NCBI RefSeq assembly: GCF_039521325.1
Contig: NZ_BAAACD010000005.1
DNA: 64,000 nt
Origin: Clostridium_X cadaveris
Lineage (GTDB): Bacteria > Bacillota > Clostridia > Clostridiales > Clostridiaceae
Strand: one strand, 5' to 3'
The translations under genes and the position numbers were made by a program. Within the stretch, counting starts at the first letter, position 1. Every line of letters begins with the position of its first letter. The notes below the pieces were generated by a model that was not told the DNA's origin, made no database searches, and worked only from the letters and a program-made list of their open reading frames with translations. This document shows, one piece after another, positions 7,495-17,324 of the stretch.

Positions 7495-9453
7495 ATGAAA
7501 AAAACTAATAAAAAATTAATACGTTTTTTGACTATTTCAGTTGTTCCACTTTTACTTATTATATCTATGGTTTTAACAGGATTCCAAACAAAGGTTCAGC
7601 CAGAAAATCCATTGAATACTGAGTCAACCTCATCAAAAATGATGCCTAATGCTGGAAAGACTATTGGACTAGAGGGTGAATATCTTACTAATTTAGGAAA
7701 TGCAGATATTAACAAAGCAGAAGTATCAGATGAGAACATTGATGAGGATAGCTTGGAATCAAATGATAAAAATGATGGTAAGGGCGATATAGGAGAGACT
7801 TCTGACAATATAGGAGATAGTGATAAAGTAAATCCTAATAATCCTGGAGATTTCCAAATTTCTTCAGGAGATACGACGGATACTGTATATTTTACTACTA
7901 CCATTAAAAATGGAGAGGTTGTCTATTCTAGGGATTATTCTTTTAAAATCAATCATAAACAGGAAAATTTAAGGGTTAAAGAAGAAAGAGTTTATATAAA
8001 TAACATTCAACAACCACAGTTTAAAGGAAATGTTTTGCTTGAGGAAGGTAAAAATGAAATTAAAGTTTCAGTTACCTATGTGGATAAGCAAGGGAAAAAA
8101 ATGACGTTATATCAAGACTACGTTGTATACGTAGACTTAGGGAATCTTGTAATACGTTCGGATTTAAAAAATAAAACAGTTGAAACAGATACTTTGGATT
8201 TTACTGCCTCTGCAACTCTACAAAAAAAAGAGGTTCCAGTTACAGTGAAGTGTAACGGTGAGGAGTTGAAATCTTCTTCCGATAATAAATATAGGGCAAA
8301 GTTAAATGAAGGAGAAAATACCATTGAGTTATTTGCAGAAAGTGGAGGAAAGAGCGATAAGCAGACTTATACAATACAGTGTCGTTTGCCAAAAGATTCA
8401 AAGATTGAGACTGATTTAGTAAATCAAACTGTTAATACTGATACCTTTTCATTCAAAGCAGCTATTATTAATTTTTCAAGCAAAGGAAGATTAACTGTAG
8501 TTTGCAATAAGAAAACTATTTTGCCTGTGGCAGAAAATGAATATACAGTTCCATTGAATATTGGAGCTAATATTATTCGTTTAAAAGCAACGGATATAGT
8601 GAATGGAAAATTAGTTACTTTGGCTGAGGCATCCTATGTTATTAAATATGTGCCTATTGCAGATGAAGGGACTAAACCTGCAATTAAACATATAAATGTA
8701 ACTGATGGTATGACAATAATGGGTAATGAATTTACTTTAGATTTACTTCCAGAAGATTATAAGGGAAATAGAATTTATAGCGAGGGTATTACCGTACAGC
8801 TAAATGGAAAAGTGTATAAAAATACATGGCAATCAGAGTTTACAAGCTACCTTCTTTATCTCCAAGGAGGAGCAAATACGCTAGATATTAGAATTAAGGA
8901 TTCGGACGGAAGATATAATGATTATAGTTATAAAATTAATTGTAAAACCGTTGCAGATGGAGAAAAGATTGGAGAAATTACAATTAGTGTAGACGCAAAT
9001 GTACTAGGACTCGGATACATTGTAGCACCAGTTAAAGTGCCAATCCGTCAAGGAGAAACTGGTTCATATTTTCTCACTCGTTTTTTAGAGGAAAAGGGAT
9101 TCAAGTATAAGCATACCGGTTCTCTTGATATAGGGTTTTACTTGTCAAGAATTATGAAACCAGGTATAGCAACTGGAGTATCTATACCAGAAGATTTAAG
9201 ACAAGCCATTGATAAGGATGGATTAGAGTGGAAAGAACAACGCTATGATGATAGTATTGGTGAATTTGACTATTGTCAAGGCTCTGGATGGATGTATTCT
9301 GTAAATGGATCTTTTCCTGGATATGGCTTCTCTGATGTTGTTTTTAAAGATGGTGATGTGGTTCGCATAAGATTCACACTAGCATATGGAAAGGATATTG
9401 GAGGATATAAAGCAACTGGTGGACAAGGACAAAATTACGATAAGGTATGGTGA
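7495..9453 (+). CDS. Secreted multi-module DUF4430 protein
   Basis: About 652 residues. An N-terminal signal or anchor segment (about 8-30, no lipobox Cys) is followed by an acidic Asp/Glu/Asn linker (about 75-118). Four beta-sandwich-like modules of about 85 residues come next (about 124-487); the fourth opens with VTDGMTIMG, like LTDGMTLKG in the gene at 2876. A C-terminal DUF4430 domain (about 491-640) carries SGWMYSVNGSFPGYGF and DGDVVRIRFTLAYG. The ATG at 7495 follows AAGGTGAG by a normal distance; an in-frame GTG at 7486 lies inside that site. The next gene's ribosome binding site lies in this gene's tail. It appears to be the long-stalked counterpart of the 2876 protein. Ligand binding is inferred from family and riboswitch context. 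Confidence 0.85.
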   Translation: MKKTNKKLIRFLTISVVPLLLIISMVLTGFQTKVQPENPLNTESTSSKMMPNAGKTIGLEGEYLTNLGNADINKAEVSDENIDEDSLESNDKNDGKGDIGETSDNIGDSDKVNPNNPGDFQISSGDTTDTVYFTTTIKNGEVVYSRDYSFKINHKQENLRVKEERVYINNIQQPQFKGNVLLEEGKNEIKVSVTYVDKQGKKMTLYQDYVVYVDLGNLVIRSDLKNKTVETDTLDFTASATLQKKEVPVTVKCNGEELKSSSDNKYRAKLNEGENTIELFAESGGKSDKQTYTIQCRLPKDSKIETDLVNQTVNTDTFSFKAAIINFSSKGRLTVVCNKKTILPVAENEYTVPLNIGANIIRLKATDIVNGKLVTLAEASYVIKYVPIADEGTKPAIKHINVTDGMTIMGNEFTLDLLPEDYKGNRIYSEGITVQLNGKVYKNTWQSEFTSYLLYLQGGANTLDIRIKDSDGRYNDYSYKINCKTVADGEKIGEITISVDANVLGLGYIVAPVKVPIRQGETGSYFLTRFLEEKGFKYKHTGSLDIGFYLSRIMKPGIATGVSIPEDLRQAIDKDGLEWKEQRYDDSIGEFDYCQGSGWMYSVNGSFPGYGFSDVVFKDGDVVRIRFTLAYGKDIGGYKATGGQGQNYDKVW

Positions 9454-9463
9454 AAATAAATCT

Positions 9464-11353
9464 ATGAAGCGATTGATAAATAAAACAGCAGTTCTTATTT
9501 TGACGGTAATATTTATTTTATCCAGTGTGCCTGTTTATGCATATGCACAGCATAAAGATTATACTTTATCCAATTTAGAAGAAACAATAATAGGTATTGT
9601 TGATTGGAAAAAATCTGAGGGTAGTGGAAAAAATAAAAGCTTGTTTAATAAAAAGGTTATTTCTGAAGCTGGAAATGGTTCTGCTGATTGGTATGCAGTA
9701 GGATTAGGAAGAATGGGTTATGATGATGACTATTTTTCTTATTTAGCAATGCTAAAAAACTTTATTCAGCAGAGATACTCCACAGAAGATAAGCTAGATG
9801 CTCAAAAAGCAACTGAATGGCACAGGATATCTTTAGCTATATTATCTCTTGGAGGAGATCCTACAGATGCAGCAGTAGACAAAGATGGAAAGCATATCAA
9901 CTTGATTGCTGATGGCACATATAATAGGGGGAATACGGAATCACTAGGCTCTCAGGGAATTAACGGCTATATATGGGGATTAATTACCTTAGATGCTATG
10001 AGATATACAGTGCCAGAAAATTCGGCAGATACTAGAGATAGTATTATTCAAAAAGTTCTTGAGAATCAGCAATCAAGTGGTGCTTTTTCACTTAATGGAG
10101 ATGATGCTGATGTTGATATCACTGCTATGGCTTTGACGGCGTTAGCGCCATATTACAATAGTGAACAAAGTTATTTTGTACATGAGAGTAATTTAACAGT
10201 TAGAGATTCTGCAGACAAGGCAGTAGAGTATCTTTCAAAAGCTCAGGGGGATGATGGTGGATTTACTTCCTGGGGAATAAAAAATTGTGAAAGCTCAGCC
10301 CAAGTTATGGTTGCCTTATGCAACCTTGGAATTGACCCAGTTAATGACGAGCGTTTTATCAAAAATGGAAATAACATTCTTGATGGATTAATGCAGTACA
10401 AAGTAGACAATGGAGGTTTTACTCACAGCTATGATGAGGATAAGGATAATCCTTCAGCGTCTCCAGGAAAAGCTAATTCCATGGCAAGTGAACAAGCTTT
10501 ATATTCTTTGGTTTCCTTATATAGGTTTCAAACCAACTTGAGATCACTTTTTGATTTTAGACCTGAAATGACGAAAGCACAAAAGGAGCAAATTGAAAAA
10601 TTAGAAGACAATATTGATGCTATGTCTGAGGACTATGGATCTGTTCAAAAGTTGTTTGAGGAATATCTTAGAATTCCTGTAACTGAACGATGCTATGTGA
10701 AGAATTATTGGAAATTAGCAAATTCAATAAAAAAAATGGGTATTAAAAATACTAGTGAATATTTATCATCAGCAATGAATGAAAATACATCCCAAAAGGG
10801 TACTGTAATTAATATTTTTAAGCAACAGGCTGTCAAATTAAATTTAATTTTTAATGAAAACGACTTAGAAGAATACAAGTCGCTGCCAGATAAGATGGGA
10901 ACGGAATACTATGGAACTGTTATACGTCTTATAGAAAAGCTTGAAGCCTCTAAAAATAATGAAGAATATAAGAGCATTCTTGATGATTTGATTAATAAAA
11001 AATCCCAGATTGAAGAAGTTCAACATGAGATAGAAGATATTAATGCATTTATTTTGGAGTCTCTTTATCCATTTGAAAATATTGGTTATAAGGACAAAGA
11101 TAAGATAGATAGTATTCTATACAGAATAGACAAGCTAGATGAAAATGATAGGAGTCTTGTTCTTGGATATGAAGATGTTCTTCGTGGGAAAACTCAAATA
11201 ACAACACAAATAAGATCAGTGATTATTGGAGCTTTGGTTACTTTAGTTGCTGCTATATTAATTGCAATTTTGGTATTGCGATTTAAAAAGAAAAGAAAAT
11301 GCAAAAAAGAACAGCTTATGATTGATGAGAACAATGATAATGACGATTGGTAA
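9464..11353 (+). CDS. Membrane-anchored alpha/alpha-toroid (prenyltransferase/transcobalamin-like) protein
   Basis: About 630 residues. A signal peptide (1-28, ending VYAYA) leads into an extracellular helical domain (about 30-355) with repeated motifs of the terpenoid-cyclase/prenyltransferase alpha-alpha toroid: NQQSSGAFSLNGDD, AQGDDGGFTSWG and VDNGGFTHSYDED, each followed by a helix. This fold also makes the N-terminal half of transcobalamin and intrinsic factor. Residues about 365-575 look helical and charged. A transmembrane helix (about 581-605) precedes a Lys/Arg-rich cytoplasmic tail. Polar DxDD-type cyclase chemistry is not expected outside the cell, so a binding role is more likely. 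I choose ATG 9464 since it starts the signal peptide; an upstream frame extension overlaps the previous gene. Flanking DUF4430 proteins would supply the missing half. Role inferred. Confidence 0.8.
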   Translation: MKRLINKTAVLILTVIFILSSVPVYAYAQHKDYTLSNLEETIIGIVDWKKSEGSGKNKSLFNKKVISEAGNGSADWYAVGLGRMGYDDDYFSYLAMLKNFIQQRYSTEDKLDAQKATEWHRISLAILSLGGDPTDAAVDKDGKHINLIADGTYNRGNTESLGSQGINGYIWGLITLDAMRYTVPENSADTRDSIIQKVLENQQSSGAFSLNGDDADVDITAMALTALAPYYNSEQSYFVHESNLTVRDSADKAVEYLSKAQGDDGGFTSWGIKNCESSAQVMVALCNLGIDPVNDERFIKNGNNILDGLMQYKVDNGGFTHSYDEDKDNPSASPGKANSMASEQALYSLVSLYRFQTNLRSLFDFRPEMTKAQKEQIEKLEDNIDAMSEDYGSVQKLFEEYLRIPVTERCYVKNYWKLANSIKKMGIKNTSEYLSSAMNENTSQKGTVINIFKQQAVKLNLIFNENDLEEYKSLPDKMGTEYYGTVIRLIEKLEASKNNEEYKSILDDLINKKSQIEEVQHEIEDINAFILESLYPFENIGYKDKDKIDSILYRIDKLDENDRSLVLGYEDVLRGKTQITTQIRSVIIGALVTLVAAILIAILVLRFKKKRKCKKEQLMIDENNDNDDW

Positions 11354-11363
11354 GGTGAAAAAT

Positions 11364-12317
11364 ATGTTAAATAAAACAGAAGAAATTATGGAAGAATTAA
11401 AAAAAGCAATAGTTGGAAAAGATGACATATTAATTAAAGTTTATATGGCTATCATTTCCTCAGGTCACGTTTTGTTAGAGGACGTACCAGGAGTTGGAAA
11501 GACAACTTTAGCATTGGCTTTCTCAAAGGTACTAGGATTAGATTATAAAAGAATGCAATTTACATCTGATAGCGTACCATCAGATATTACAGGCTTTTCT
11601 ATATATGATAAATCTCAAAATAGCTTTAAATATCAAGAAGGCGTTGCCATGACCAATTTTTTATTAGCAGATGAAATTAATCGTACTTCAAGTAAAACTC
11701 AGGCGGCTTTACTTGAGGTTATGGAAGAAAGACAAATTACGGTTGATGGAATAACTCGTCCAGTACCATCACCTTTTATTGTACTTGCAACACAAAACCC
11801 TGTAGGTTCGGCAGGAACTCAAATGCTTCCTTCTTCACAGCTAGACCGTTTTATGATCAAGCTAAAAATGGGTTATCCAGATTTTCATAGTCAAGTTAAC
11901 ATTTTAAAAGAACGACATAGTGCAAATCCACTTGATTCTGTACAATCAGTGACTACCAGAGAGGAGATTATTGAGATACAAAAGACAGTTGCAAAGATCA
12001 ATGTAGAAGATTCCATTTATGAATATATAACTCGATTGGTAGAAATGACAAGAAACCATAGTTCAATTGAATTAGGTATCAGTCCTAGAGGTGCTTTAAG
12101 TATATGCCAGATGACAAAGGCACATGCATATGTAGAAGGACGTGACTATGTAATTCCCGCAGATGTTCAAGCTATATTCTGTGATGTCAGTGCACACCGT
12201 TTGATTATTAAACAGAAAGCAAAGATTTCAGGGGCAGATGCTTTGTCTATTGCTAAGGACATTTTATCTTCTGTAGAAAAGCCTGTTATTGGAACACATA
12301 CTGGGAAAAAATTATGA
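11364..12317 (+). CDS. MoxR-family AAA+ ATPase
   Basis: About 317 residues, cytoplasmic. It has Walker A GVGKTT, Walker B LLADEINR, sensor-1 ATQNP and the arginine-finger region LDRFMIKL, with an AAA lid at the C-terminus: the AAA_3/MoxR pattern. MoxR ATPases act as chaperones that mature or activate partner protein complexes and are usually encoded with a DUF58 protein and a transglutaminase-domain membrane protein, exactly as here. ATG 11364 follows AAGGTG by six bases; a longer frame reaching into the previous gene lacks a site. It overlaps the DUF58 gene by four bases (ATGA), implying translational coupling. Its presence in a B12 operon suggests a client among the surface proteins. Confidence 0.9.
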   Translation: MLNKTEEIMEELKKAIVGKDDILIKVYMAIISSGHVLLEDVPGVGKTTLALAFSKVLGLDYKRMQFTSDSVPSDITGFSIYDKSQNSFKYQEGVAMTNFLLADEINRTSSKTQAALLEVMEERQITVDGITRPVPSPFIVLATQNPVGSAGTQMLPSSQLDRFMIKLKMGYPDFHSQVNILKERHSANPLDSVQSVTTREEIIEIQKTVAKINVEDSIYEYITRLVEMTRNHSSIELGISPRGALSICQMTKAHAYVEGRDYVIPADVQAIFCDVSAHRLIIKQKAKISGADALSIAKDILSSVEKPVIGTHTGKKL

Positions 12318-13480
12318 TGAAAGCAAGAGTTTACTATATACTTTGGATTATATTTCTACTGATTGCTAATGTTTTTATAAATACAGCCGGCGCTTTTATA
12401 TTGCTGGTTCTAACTATAATGATAACCTTACTAAGTTTATTTATATACCTTTTTACATCGCCTAAGATTTCTATTATAGTTAAATTTCCTGAAAATACGG
12501 ACAAGAAAAAAACAGCTCATGGAAATATTCAGGTGATAAACAAGGGGTATCTTCCATATGTAAGAATTAAGTTTACACTATACGGTGAAAATTTATTAAC
12601 GGGTGAAAAAGTTGAATTTCCAGTACAAGTATCTGTTCCTTCCTTTGGTAAAATAGATATTCCAGTTAAAATAAAGGATGATTTCTGTGGAAAAATTGAT
12701 TTTTCAGCCACAGATATGAAAATATATGATGTTTTTTTATTGACATATAGGTCAAAATCTTGTGAGGTAAAAGGCAATATGCTTGTTTTGCCAGATTGGA
12801 TATCTAGTGATATTAGGATTAATAATGCAAATCATACAGATTTGGAAGCAACGGATTATTCTGATTCCAAATCTGGTTTCGATATGAGTGAGCCTTTTGG
12901 ATATCGAGAATATATACAAGGAGACAGTCCTAAAAGTATCAATTGGAAGCTAACGCAGAAACTAGATAATTTGATTGTTCGTGAAGGAGGTAATCCTGTT
13001 TCTAGATTGGTACTTATTCTTCTAAATACAGGAGTGAGCAACCAAGATGAGCTGCCTGAGTATAAGGTAATAGACACTATGATAGAGGTGAATGTAGCTT
13101 TAAGCAGGATTTTACTAGCAAATGGTATTGCACATGGAATGGCTTGGCAAGATCAGAAAAGTAATGAATTTAATATATATGAAATTAATAGTGAGGATGA
13201 TTTAGCAGATATCATTCTGAAATTATTGTCTTTACAGATTAAAGTTGATGAAATTTCATGCTTAGAACACTACATGAAAAACTGTAAAGATCATGATTTT
13301 TCCAATATTCTTTGTGTCTCCCCAGTTGTACCACCATCAGAATTATTGCAATATCAAAGAACAACTGTGCTTTTAGTTGAAAAGGAAAAGACACAAGAGG
13401 TTTATGAGGATGGCAAGGCTGAAATCATTCCATTTTCATCTGATAGTATGAAAACAGATTTGCTTAATATTAGGATTTAA
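12314..13480 (+). CDS. DUF58 domain-containing membrane protein
   Basis: A 388-residue protein with two N-terminal membrane helices (about 5-50), an Ig-like extracellular or cytoplasmic stretch (about 55-150), and the DUF58 signature at about 195-235: GYREYIQGDSPKSINWKLT and LIVREGG. DUF58 proteins carry a degenerate von Willebrand A-like fold and pair with MoxR ATPases. The start overlaps the moxR stop by four bases. The transglutaminase gene follows 12 bases after the stop, so the three form the usual MoxR-DUF58-transglutaminase module. The biochemical role of this family is not settled; here it probably assists assembly of the corrinoid surface complex (inference). Confidence 0.85.
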   Translation: MMKARVYYILWIIFLLIANVFINTAGAFILLVLTIMITLLSLFIYLFTSPKISIIVKFPENTDKKKTAHGNIQVINKGYLPYVRIKFTLYGENLLTGEKVEFPVQVSVPSFGKIDIPVKIKDDFCGKIDFSATDMKIYDVFLLTYRSKSCEVKGNMLVLPDWISSDIRINNANHTDLEATDYSDSKSGFDMSEPFGYREYIQGDSPKSINWKLTQKLDNLIVREGGNPVSRLVLILLNTGVSNQDELPEYKVIDTMIEVNVALSRILLANGIAHGMAWQDQKSNEFNIYEINSEDDLADIILKLLSLQIKVDEISCLEHYMKNCKDHDFSNILCVSPVVPPSELLQYQRTTVLLVEKEKTQEVYEDGKAEIIPFSSDSMKTDLLNIRI

Positions 13481-13492
13481 AGGGGGCATATT

Positions 13493-15850
13493 ATGAATAG
13501 TTCAGTAAGAAGTACATTAAAGTTTGCAAAAGTTGAAAAAGAATTGTCCCTAGAGTTTTCTCCAAGAGATTTATGGTGGGAATGGCTTTTAGCCTTTATA
13601 GGTACCGTAAGTTTTATTAACTTATTATGCGTTATATTTTCTATTAAAAATACATACTTAATTGTATTAGGTGCAGCATTTTTATCCATAGGAATCCAAT
13701 TTTTATATTCCTATGGAGGGAAAATACGTATTTTGAGTTTTGGTATTTTATTATTTGGAATTCTTGCAGCATTGTTAGTATATACGAAGATACTAGGCGG
13801 ATTTTATATTACAATAAATCAGGTTTTAGATACATTCGGAAATTGCTTTGGGAAAATTATGCCCATTTTTTCAGTGCCTGTTTTAAAAGAAGAATATGTA
13901 TTATCCCAGATGTTATTTATAGGGATATTAACATTTATTATGGCATATCCGATTACTTTTTCTAGTAAAAACAAAGAGATTATAATACCTACTATTTGTT
14001 CATGTATCCTACTAGTACTATGTGGTGTACTAAAATGCCAAGTACAACCTATACTTCTTATATTTTGGAGTATTTTTGTACTTGGAATAGTAATTGGAAA
14101 GATCTGTGCAAATAAACGGATTACCTTTATATTAGGAGGGGCTACGGGGATTATTTGTATTTTAAGTGTAGTTATTTTCTCTTTGACAGGATTTACAGAT
14201 AATTATGAAGGAATGAATATATTTTCTTCAGCGAAATCTAGCATGGACAATTTAGTTCATAATGCTAGATATCAAGGGACTAACATTATGCCAGAGGGAG
14301 ATTTTCGAAATCTAAAACCATTTCATCCAACAGAGAAAGAACAATTAGAAATTGTAATGAATAAGCCTGATTCTTTATATTTAAGAGGTTTTGTTGGTAG
14401 TAAATATAATGGTAGAGGCTGGGATAATATTTCTAATTCTAAATTATTCGAAAGTAAAGATCTTTTTTACTGGCTTCATGAAGAAGGGTTTTATGGACAA
14501 ACACAGATTGCCAATTTAGCTCAATCAGTAGATAGTTCTATAACAAATGATAAGTATAATCAAATATCTATACGTAATATTGGAGCAAACAGCAAATATA
14601 TATACTCACCATATGAACTTGTTGACGGAGGTAGTATATCTTTGCCTGAAGATAATATAGGTGACGAGAATATATTAGCTAATGGATTTAAGGGTAATAG
14701 GTACTATAAATACACTGCATTGTTAAATCAAGTAAAGAGTTATACAACTTTATCTCAAAAATTAAACAGTCAATTAAGCTCAAATGAAAAAGATATTGAG
14801 TCATACATTAATAGTGAAGAGCACTATAATGAATTCGTATATGATACTTATTTGGATATGCCAGAAAATATAAGGAATTTATTAAAGAATCATTTGGGTG
14901 ACTACAATTTAGAAGGAAATACGCATTTGAATTATTATAATGCAAAACAAAATATATTGTCGTATTTAACAACTAAACTATCATACAGTACTGATGTACA
15001 CTTTACGGATAATGGAAATGATTTCTTGCAAAATTTTTTGGAAGGAAGCTGCGAAGGATATTCTGTGCATTACGCTACAGCAGCGACTTTAATGTTTAGA
15101 TATTATAAGATTCCTGCTAGATATGTAGAAGGGTTCGTTATTACTCCAGATGATGTAAAGGGAGTGCTTGCAAATTCGGCAATTTCCATAGATGAAACAC
15201 ATGCACATGCTTGGGTGGAGTTTTATCAAGATGGAGTTGGATGGATACCATTTGAAGTTACGCCACCATATTTAAATATTATGGAAAAGGATGATGAATT
15301 ATCAGGCCTTCCTAATATGGATTATGAAGAAAGTAATATAGAACAGAATGATAATGGTAATAATGAACAGGATGTCAATGAAGGAATAAGTGAAATGGAT
15401 AAGATGAAGCATTTTAGTTTCGTTTTAAATGTTATGAAATTTACATTGGGGCTTATAATTTTAATATTATTAGCACTAATAATGATAGTTCTTTATAAAA
15501 GACTCAAATTGAAAAGAAGACTAAAAACTTTTGAAAGCTCTGATATTCAAGAAAGCATTATTCAAATATTTTCATATATAGCAGATATGATGATTGTAAC
15601 AGGTGTGATAAAAGATGAAAATGAAATATATGAGGTAGATATATCTTTAAGAGAATGGTTAAAGGATGATACGTCAGATTTTCAAAAGGCATTACAAATA
15701 TATGAAGAAGCTAGATATAGTAGACATGAAATGAATTCACTTCAAAGGCAATATTTAATTGATACAAAAGATAAAATACAAAAGAAAATTCGCTACAATG
15801 CTAAGTTTTTTAGAAACTTAAAATATCGTTTAGTGAATTGCATTTATTAA
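13493..15850 (+). CDS. TgpA-like membrane transglutaminase-domain protein
   Basis: A 785-residue membrane protein. About six helices span residues 35-240, followed by a large extracellular region with the transglutaminase-like core: GSCEGYSVHYATA with Cys520, ETHAHAWVEF with His570/572, and WIPFEVTPPY where Glu588 stands in the catalytic acid position (Asp in many relatives; Glu is also seen in Firmicutes). A further helix lies at about 645-665, then a cytoplasmic tail resembling the DUF4129 region. It is the third member of the MoxR-DUF58 module and starts after AAAGGGGGC. The enzyme may process or cross-link exported proteins from this operon, but no substrate can be read from sequence. Confidence 0.85.
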   Translation: MNSSVRSTLKFAKVEKELSLEFSPRDLWWEWLLAFIGTVSFINLLCVIFSIKNTYLIVLGAAFLSIGIQFLYSYGGKIRILSFGILLFGILAALLVYTKILGGFYITINQVLDTFGNCFGKIMPIFSVPVLKEEYVLSQMLFIGILTFIMAYPITFSSKNKEIIIPTICSCILLVLCGVLKCQVQPILLIFWSIFVLGIVIGKICANKRITFILGGATGIICILSVVIFSLTGFTDNYEGMNIFSSAKSSMDNLVHNARYQGTNIMPEGDFRNLKPFHPTEKEQLEIVMNKPDSLYLRGFVGSKYNGRGWDNISNSKLFESKDLFYWLHEEGFYGQTQIANLAQSVDSSITNDKYNQISIRNIGANSKYIYSPYELVDGGSISLPEDNIGDENILANGFKGNRYYKYTALLNQVKSYTTLSQKLNSQLSSNEKDIESYINSEEHYNEFVYDTYLDMPENIRNLLKNHLGDYNLEGNTHLNYYNAKQNILSYLTTKLSYSTDVHFTDNGNDFLQNFLEGSCEGYSVHYATAATLMFRYYKIPARYVEGFVITPDDVKGVLANSAISIDETHAHAWVEFYQDGVGWIPFEVTPPYLNIMEKDDELSGLPNMDYEESNIEQNDNGNNEQDVNEGISEMDKMKHFSFVLNVMKFTLGLIILILLALIMIVLYKRLKLKRRLKTFESSDIQESIIQIFSYIADMMIVTGVIKDENEIYEVDISLREWLKDDTSDFQKALQIYEEARYSRHEMNSLQRQYLIDTKDKIQKKIRYNAKFFRNLKYRLVNCIY

Positions 15851-15866
15851 TATTGGAGGGAGTATG

Positions 15867-16415
15867 ATGAAAAAAGATATATTGGGAATTTTTGCTCTAA
15901 TACTCTTGATTTCTGTGCTTGTAATGGGTACTGATATCCAATCAGTGGATGAATATTATATGACTCATATTGATGACATTACAGAAAGCAGCCAAACTGT
16001 AACTATTAGTATACGTTGTGATACGGTACTAGATAATTATGATAAGTTATCTAAAAAATTAAAGTCGAATGAATTCATACCTAAGGATGGCGTTATTCTT
16101 TCTCCTACAAAATATGTTTTACGTTCAGGAGATACTGTCTTCGATATTTTAGATCGAGCAGTTCGTTATAATCATATTCAAATGGAATATGAAGGAGCTG
16201 AGAAGAATAGTTTTGGAAGTGCATATGTTCAAGGAATTAATTATTTATATGAGTTTTCTTGTGGACCTTTGTCTGGGTGGATGTATTTAGTAAATGGGGA
16301 TTTCCCTAATTATGGATGCTCTAAATATCAATTAAAAGATGGAGATGTTATAGAGTGGGTATACACTTGTAATTTAGGAAAAGATGTTGGATGTAAATGG
16401 AATGAAACAAAGTAA
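15867..16415 (+). CDS. Small secreted DUF4430 protein
   Basis: About 182 residues: an N-terminal signal or anchor helix (about 3-22) and little besides one DUF4430 domain (about 55-175), ending in SGWMYLVNGDFPNYGC and LKDGDVIEWVYTCNLGKDVG. It is the minimal version of the domain found in the proteins at 2876 and 7495, and two cysteines in the domain could form a disulfide outside the cell. Two ATGs at 15864 and 15867 are in frame; the second has the better spacing to GGAGGG. Directly upstream of the ECF transporter genes, it could act as the membrane-proximal carrier that hands ligand to the transporter. That job is inferred. Confidence 0.8.
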   Translation: MKKDILGIFALILLISVLVMGTDIQSVDEYYMTHIDDITESSQTVTISIRCDTVLDNYDKLSKKLKSNEFIPKDGVILSPTKYVLRSGDTVFDILDRAVRYNHIQMEYEGAEKNSFGSAYVQGINYLYEFSCGPLSGWMYLVNGDFPNYGCSKYQLKDGDVIEWVYTCNLGKDVGCKWNETK

Positions 16416-16442
16416 ACTTAAGAAGATGAGAAGGTGAAAATT

Positions 16443-17324
16443 ATGAAAGCATTTGGTTCTTATCATCCTACAGTACTGTTGATTTATTTTCTTTCTGTAT
16501 TGCTAATTGCTATGTTCACAGTTAATCCTGTTATTCTAGTATTGGCACTTATTGGTGGAATTTGTTTTTGTTCCATTATGAATAGACCGAAAGAAATTTT
16601 AAATAATTTATTGTTTTATATACCTTTGTTTCTTATGATTGCTATAACAAATCCATTGTTTTCGCATAATGGAGTTACACCATTATTTTTTTTAAATGGA
16701 AATCCTGTTACTTTGGAAGCAATACTGTATGGATTTGATATTGCACTAATGATTGTTGCAGTTATGTATTGGTTTAAATGTCATAACTATATTATGACTA
16801 GTGAAAAAATATTATATTTATTTGGAGAAATAATTCCAAAACTTTCTTTACTTTTATCTATAGTATTACGATTTGTTCCTTTGTTTAAAACTCAAATTAA
16901 AAAGGTACATCAAATGCAGAAAGCAATGGGACTTTATTCATCAAATAGTTATGTAGATAAAATTAGAAGTGGACTACGAGTGTTTTCAGCAATTTTAATG
17001 TGGTCTATAGAAAATGCGGTTGATACAGGAGATTCTATGAAAGCACGAGGATATGGATTAAAAGGACGCAGTCATTTTTCAATGTTTCACTTCACTTTGC
17101 AGGATGGTATTGTTATGGGAATTATTATTACTAATTTAACTATTGTAATAGTAGGGATGTTATTTCATACAACGGAATTTTACTTTTATCCTCGTATGAC
17201 AGAAATACCTCAGACGCCACTTGCATGGATAGTATATATATCATTTGGGATTTTGTGCTTTCTTCCATTCATAATAGAAATTAAGGAGAATTTAAAATGG
17301 AAATATTACGTATCGAAAATTTAA
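16443..17324 (+). CDS. ECF transporter T component (EcfT/CbiQ-like)
   Basis: About 293 residues with five or six membrane helices and the coupling motif SMKARGYGLKGR (about residues 200-211), the Ala-Arg-Gly signature by which EcfT proteins contact their ATPases. It joins an ATPase pair to a substrate-binding S component in energy-coupling-factor vitamin importers. ATG 16443 follows AAGGTG; a GTG at 16434 overlaps that site. The 3' end overlaps the ATPase gene by 28 bases. T, ATPase and S genes being together makes this a dedicated (group I) ECF system rather than one sharing a housekeeping module. Confidence 0.88.
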   Translation: MKAFGSYHPTVLLIYFLSVLLIAMFTVNPVILVLALIGGICFCSIMNRPKEILNNLLFYIPLFLMIAITNPLFSHNGVTPLFFLNGNPVTLEAILYGFDIALMIVAVMYWFKCHNYIMTSEKILYLFGEIIPKLSLLLSIVLRFVPLFKTQIKKVHQMQKAMGLYSSNSYVDKIRSGLRVFSAILMWSIENAVDTGDSMKARGYGLKGRSHFSMFHFTLQDGIVMGIIITNLTIVIVGMLFHTTEFYFYPRMTEIPQTPLAWIVYISFGILCFLPFIIEIKENLKWKYYVSKI

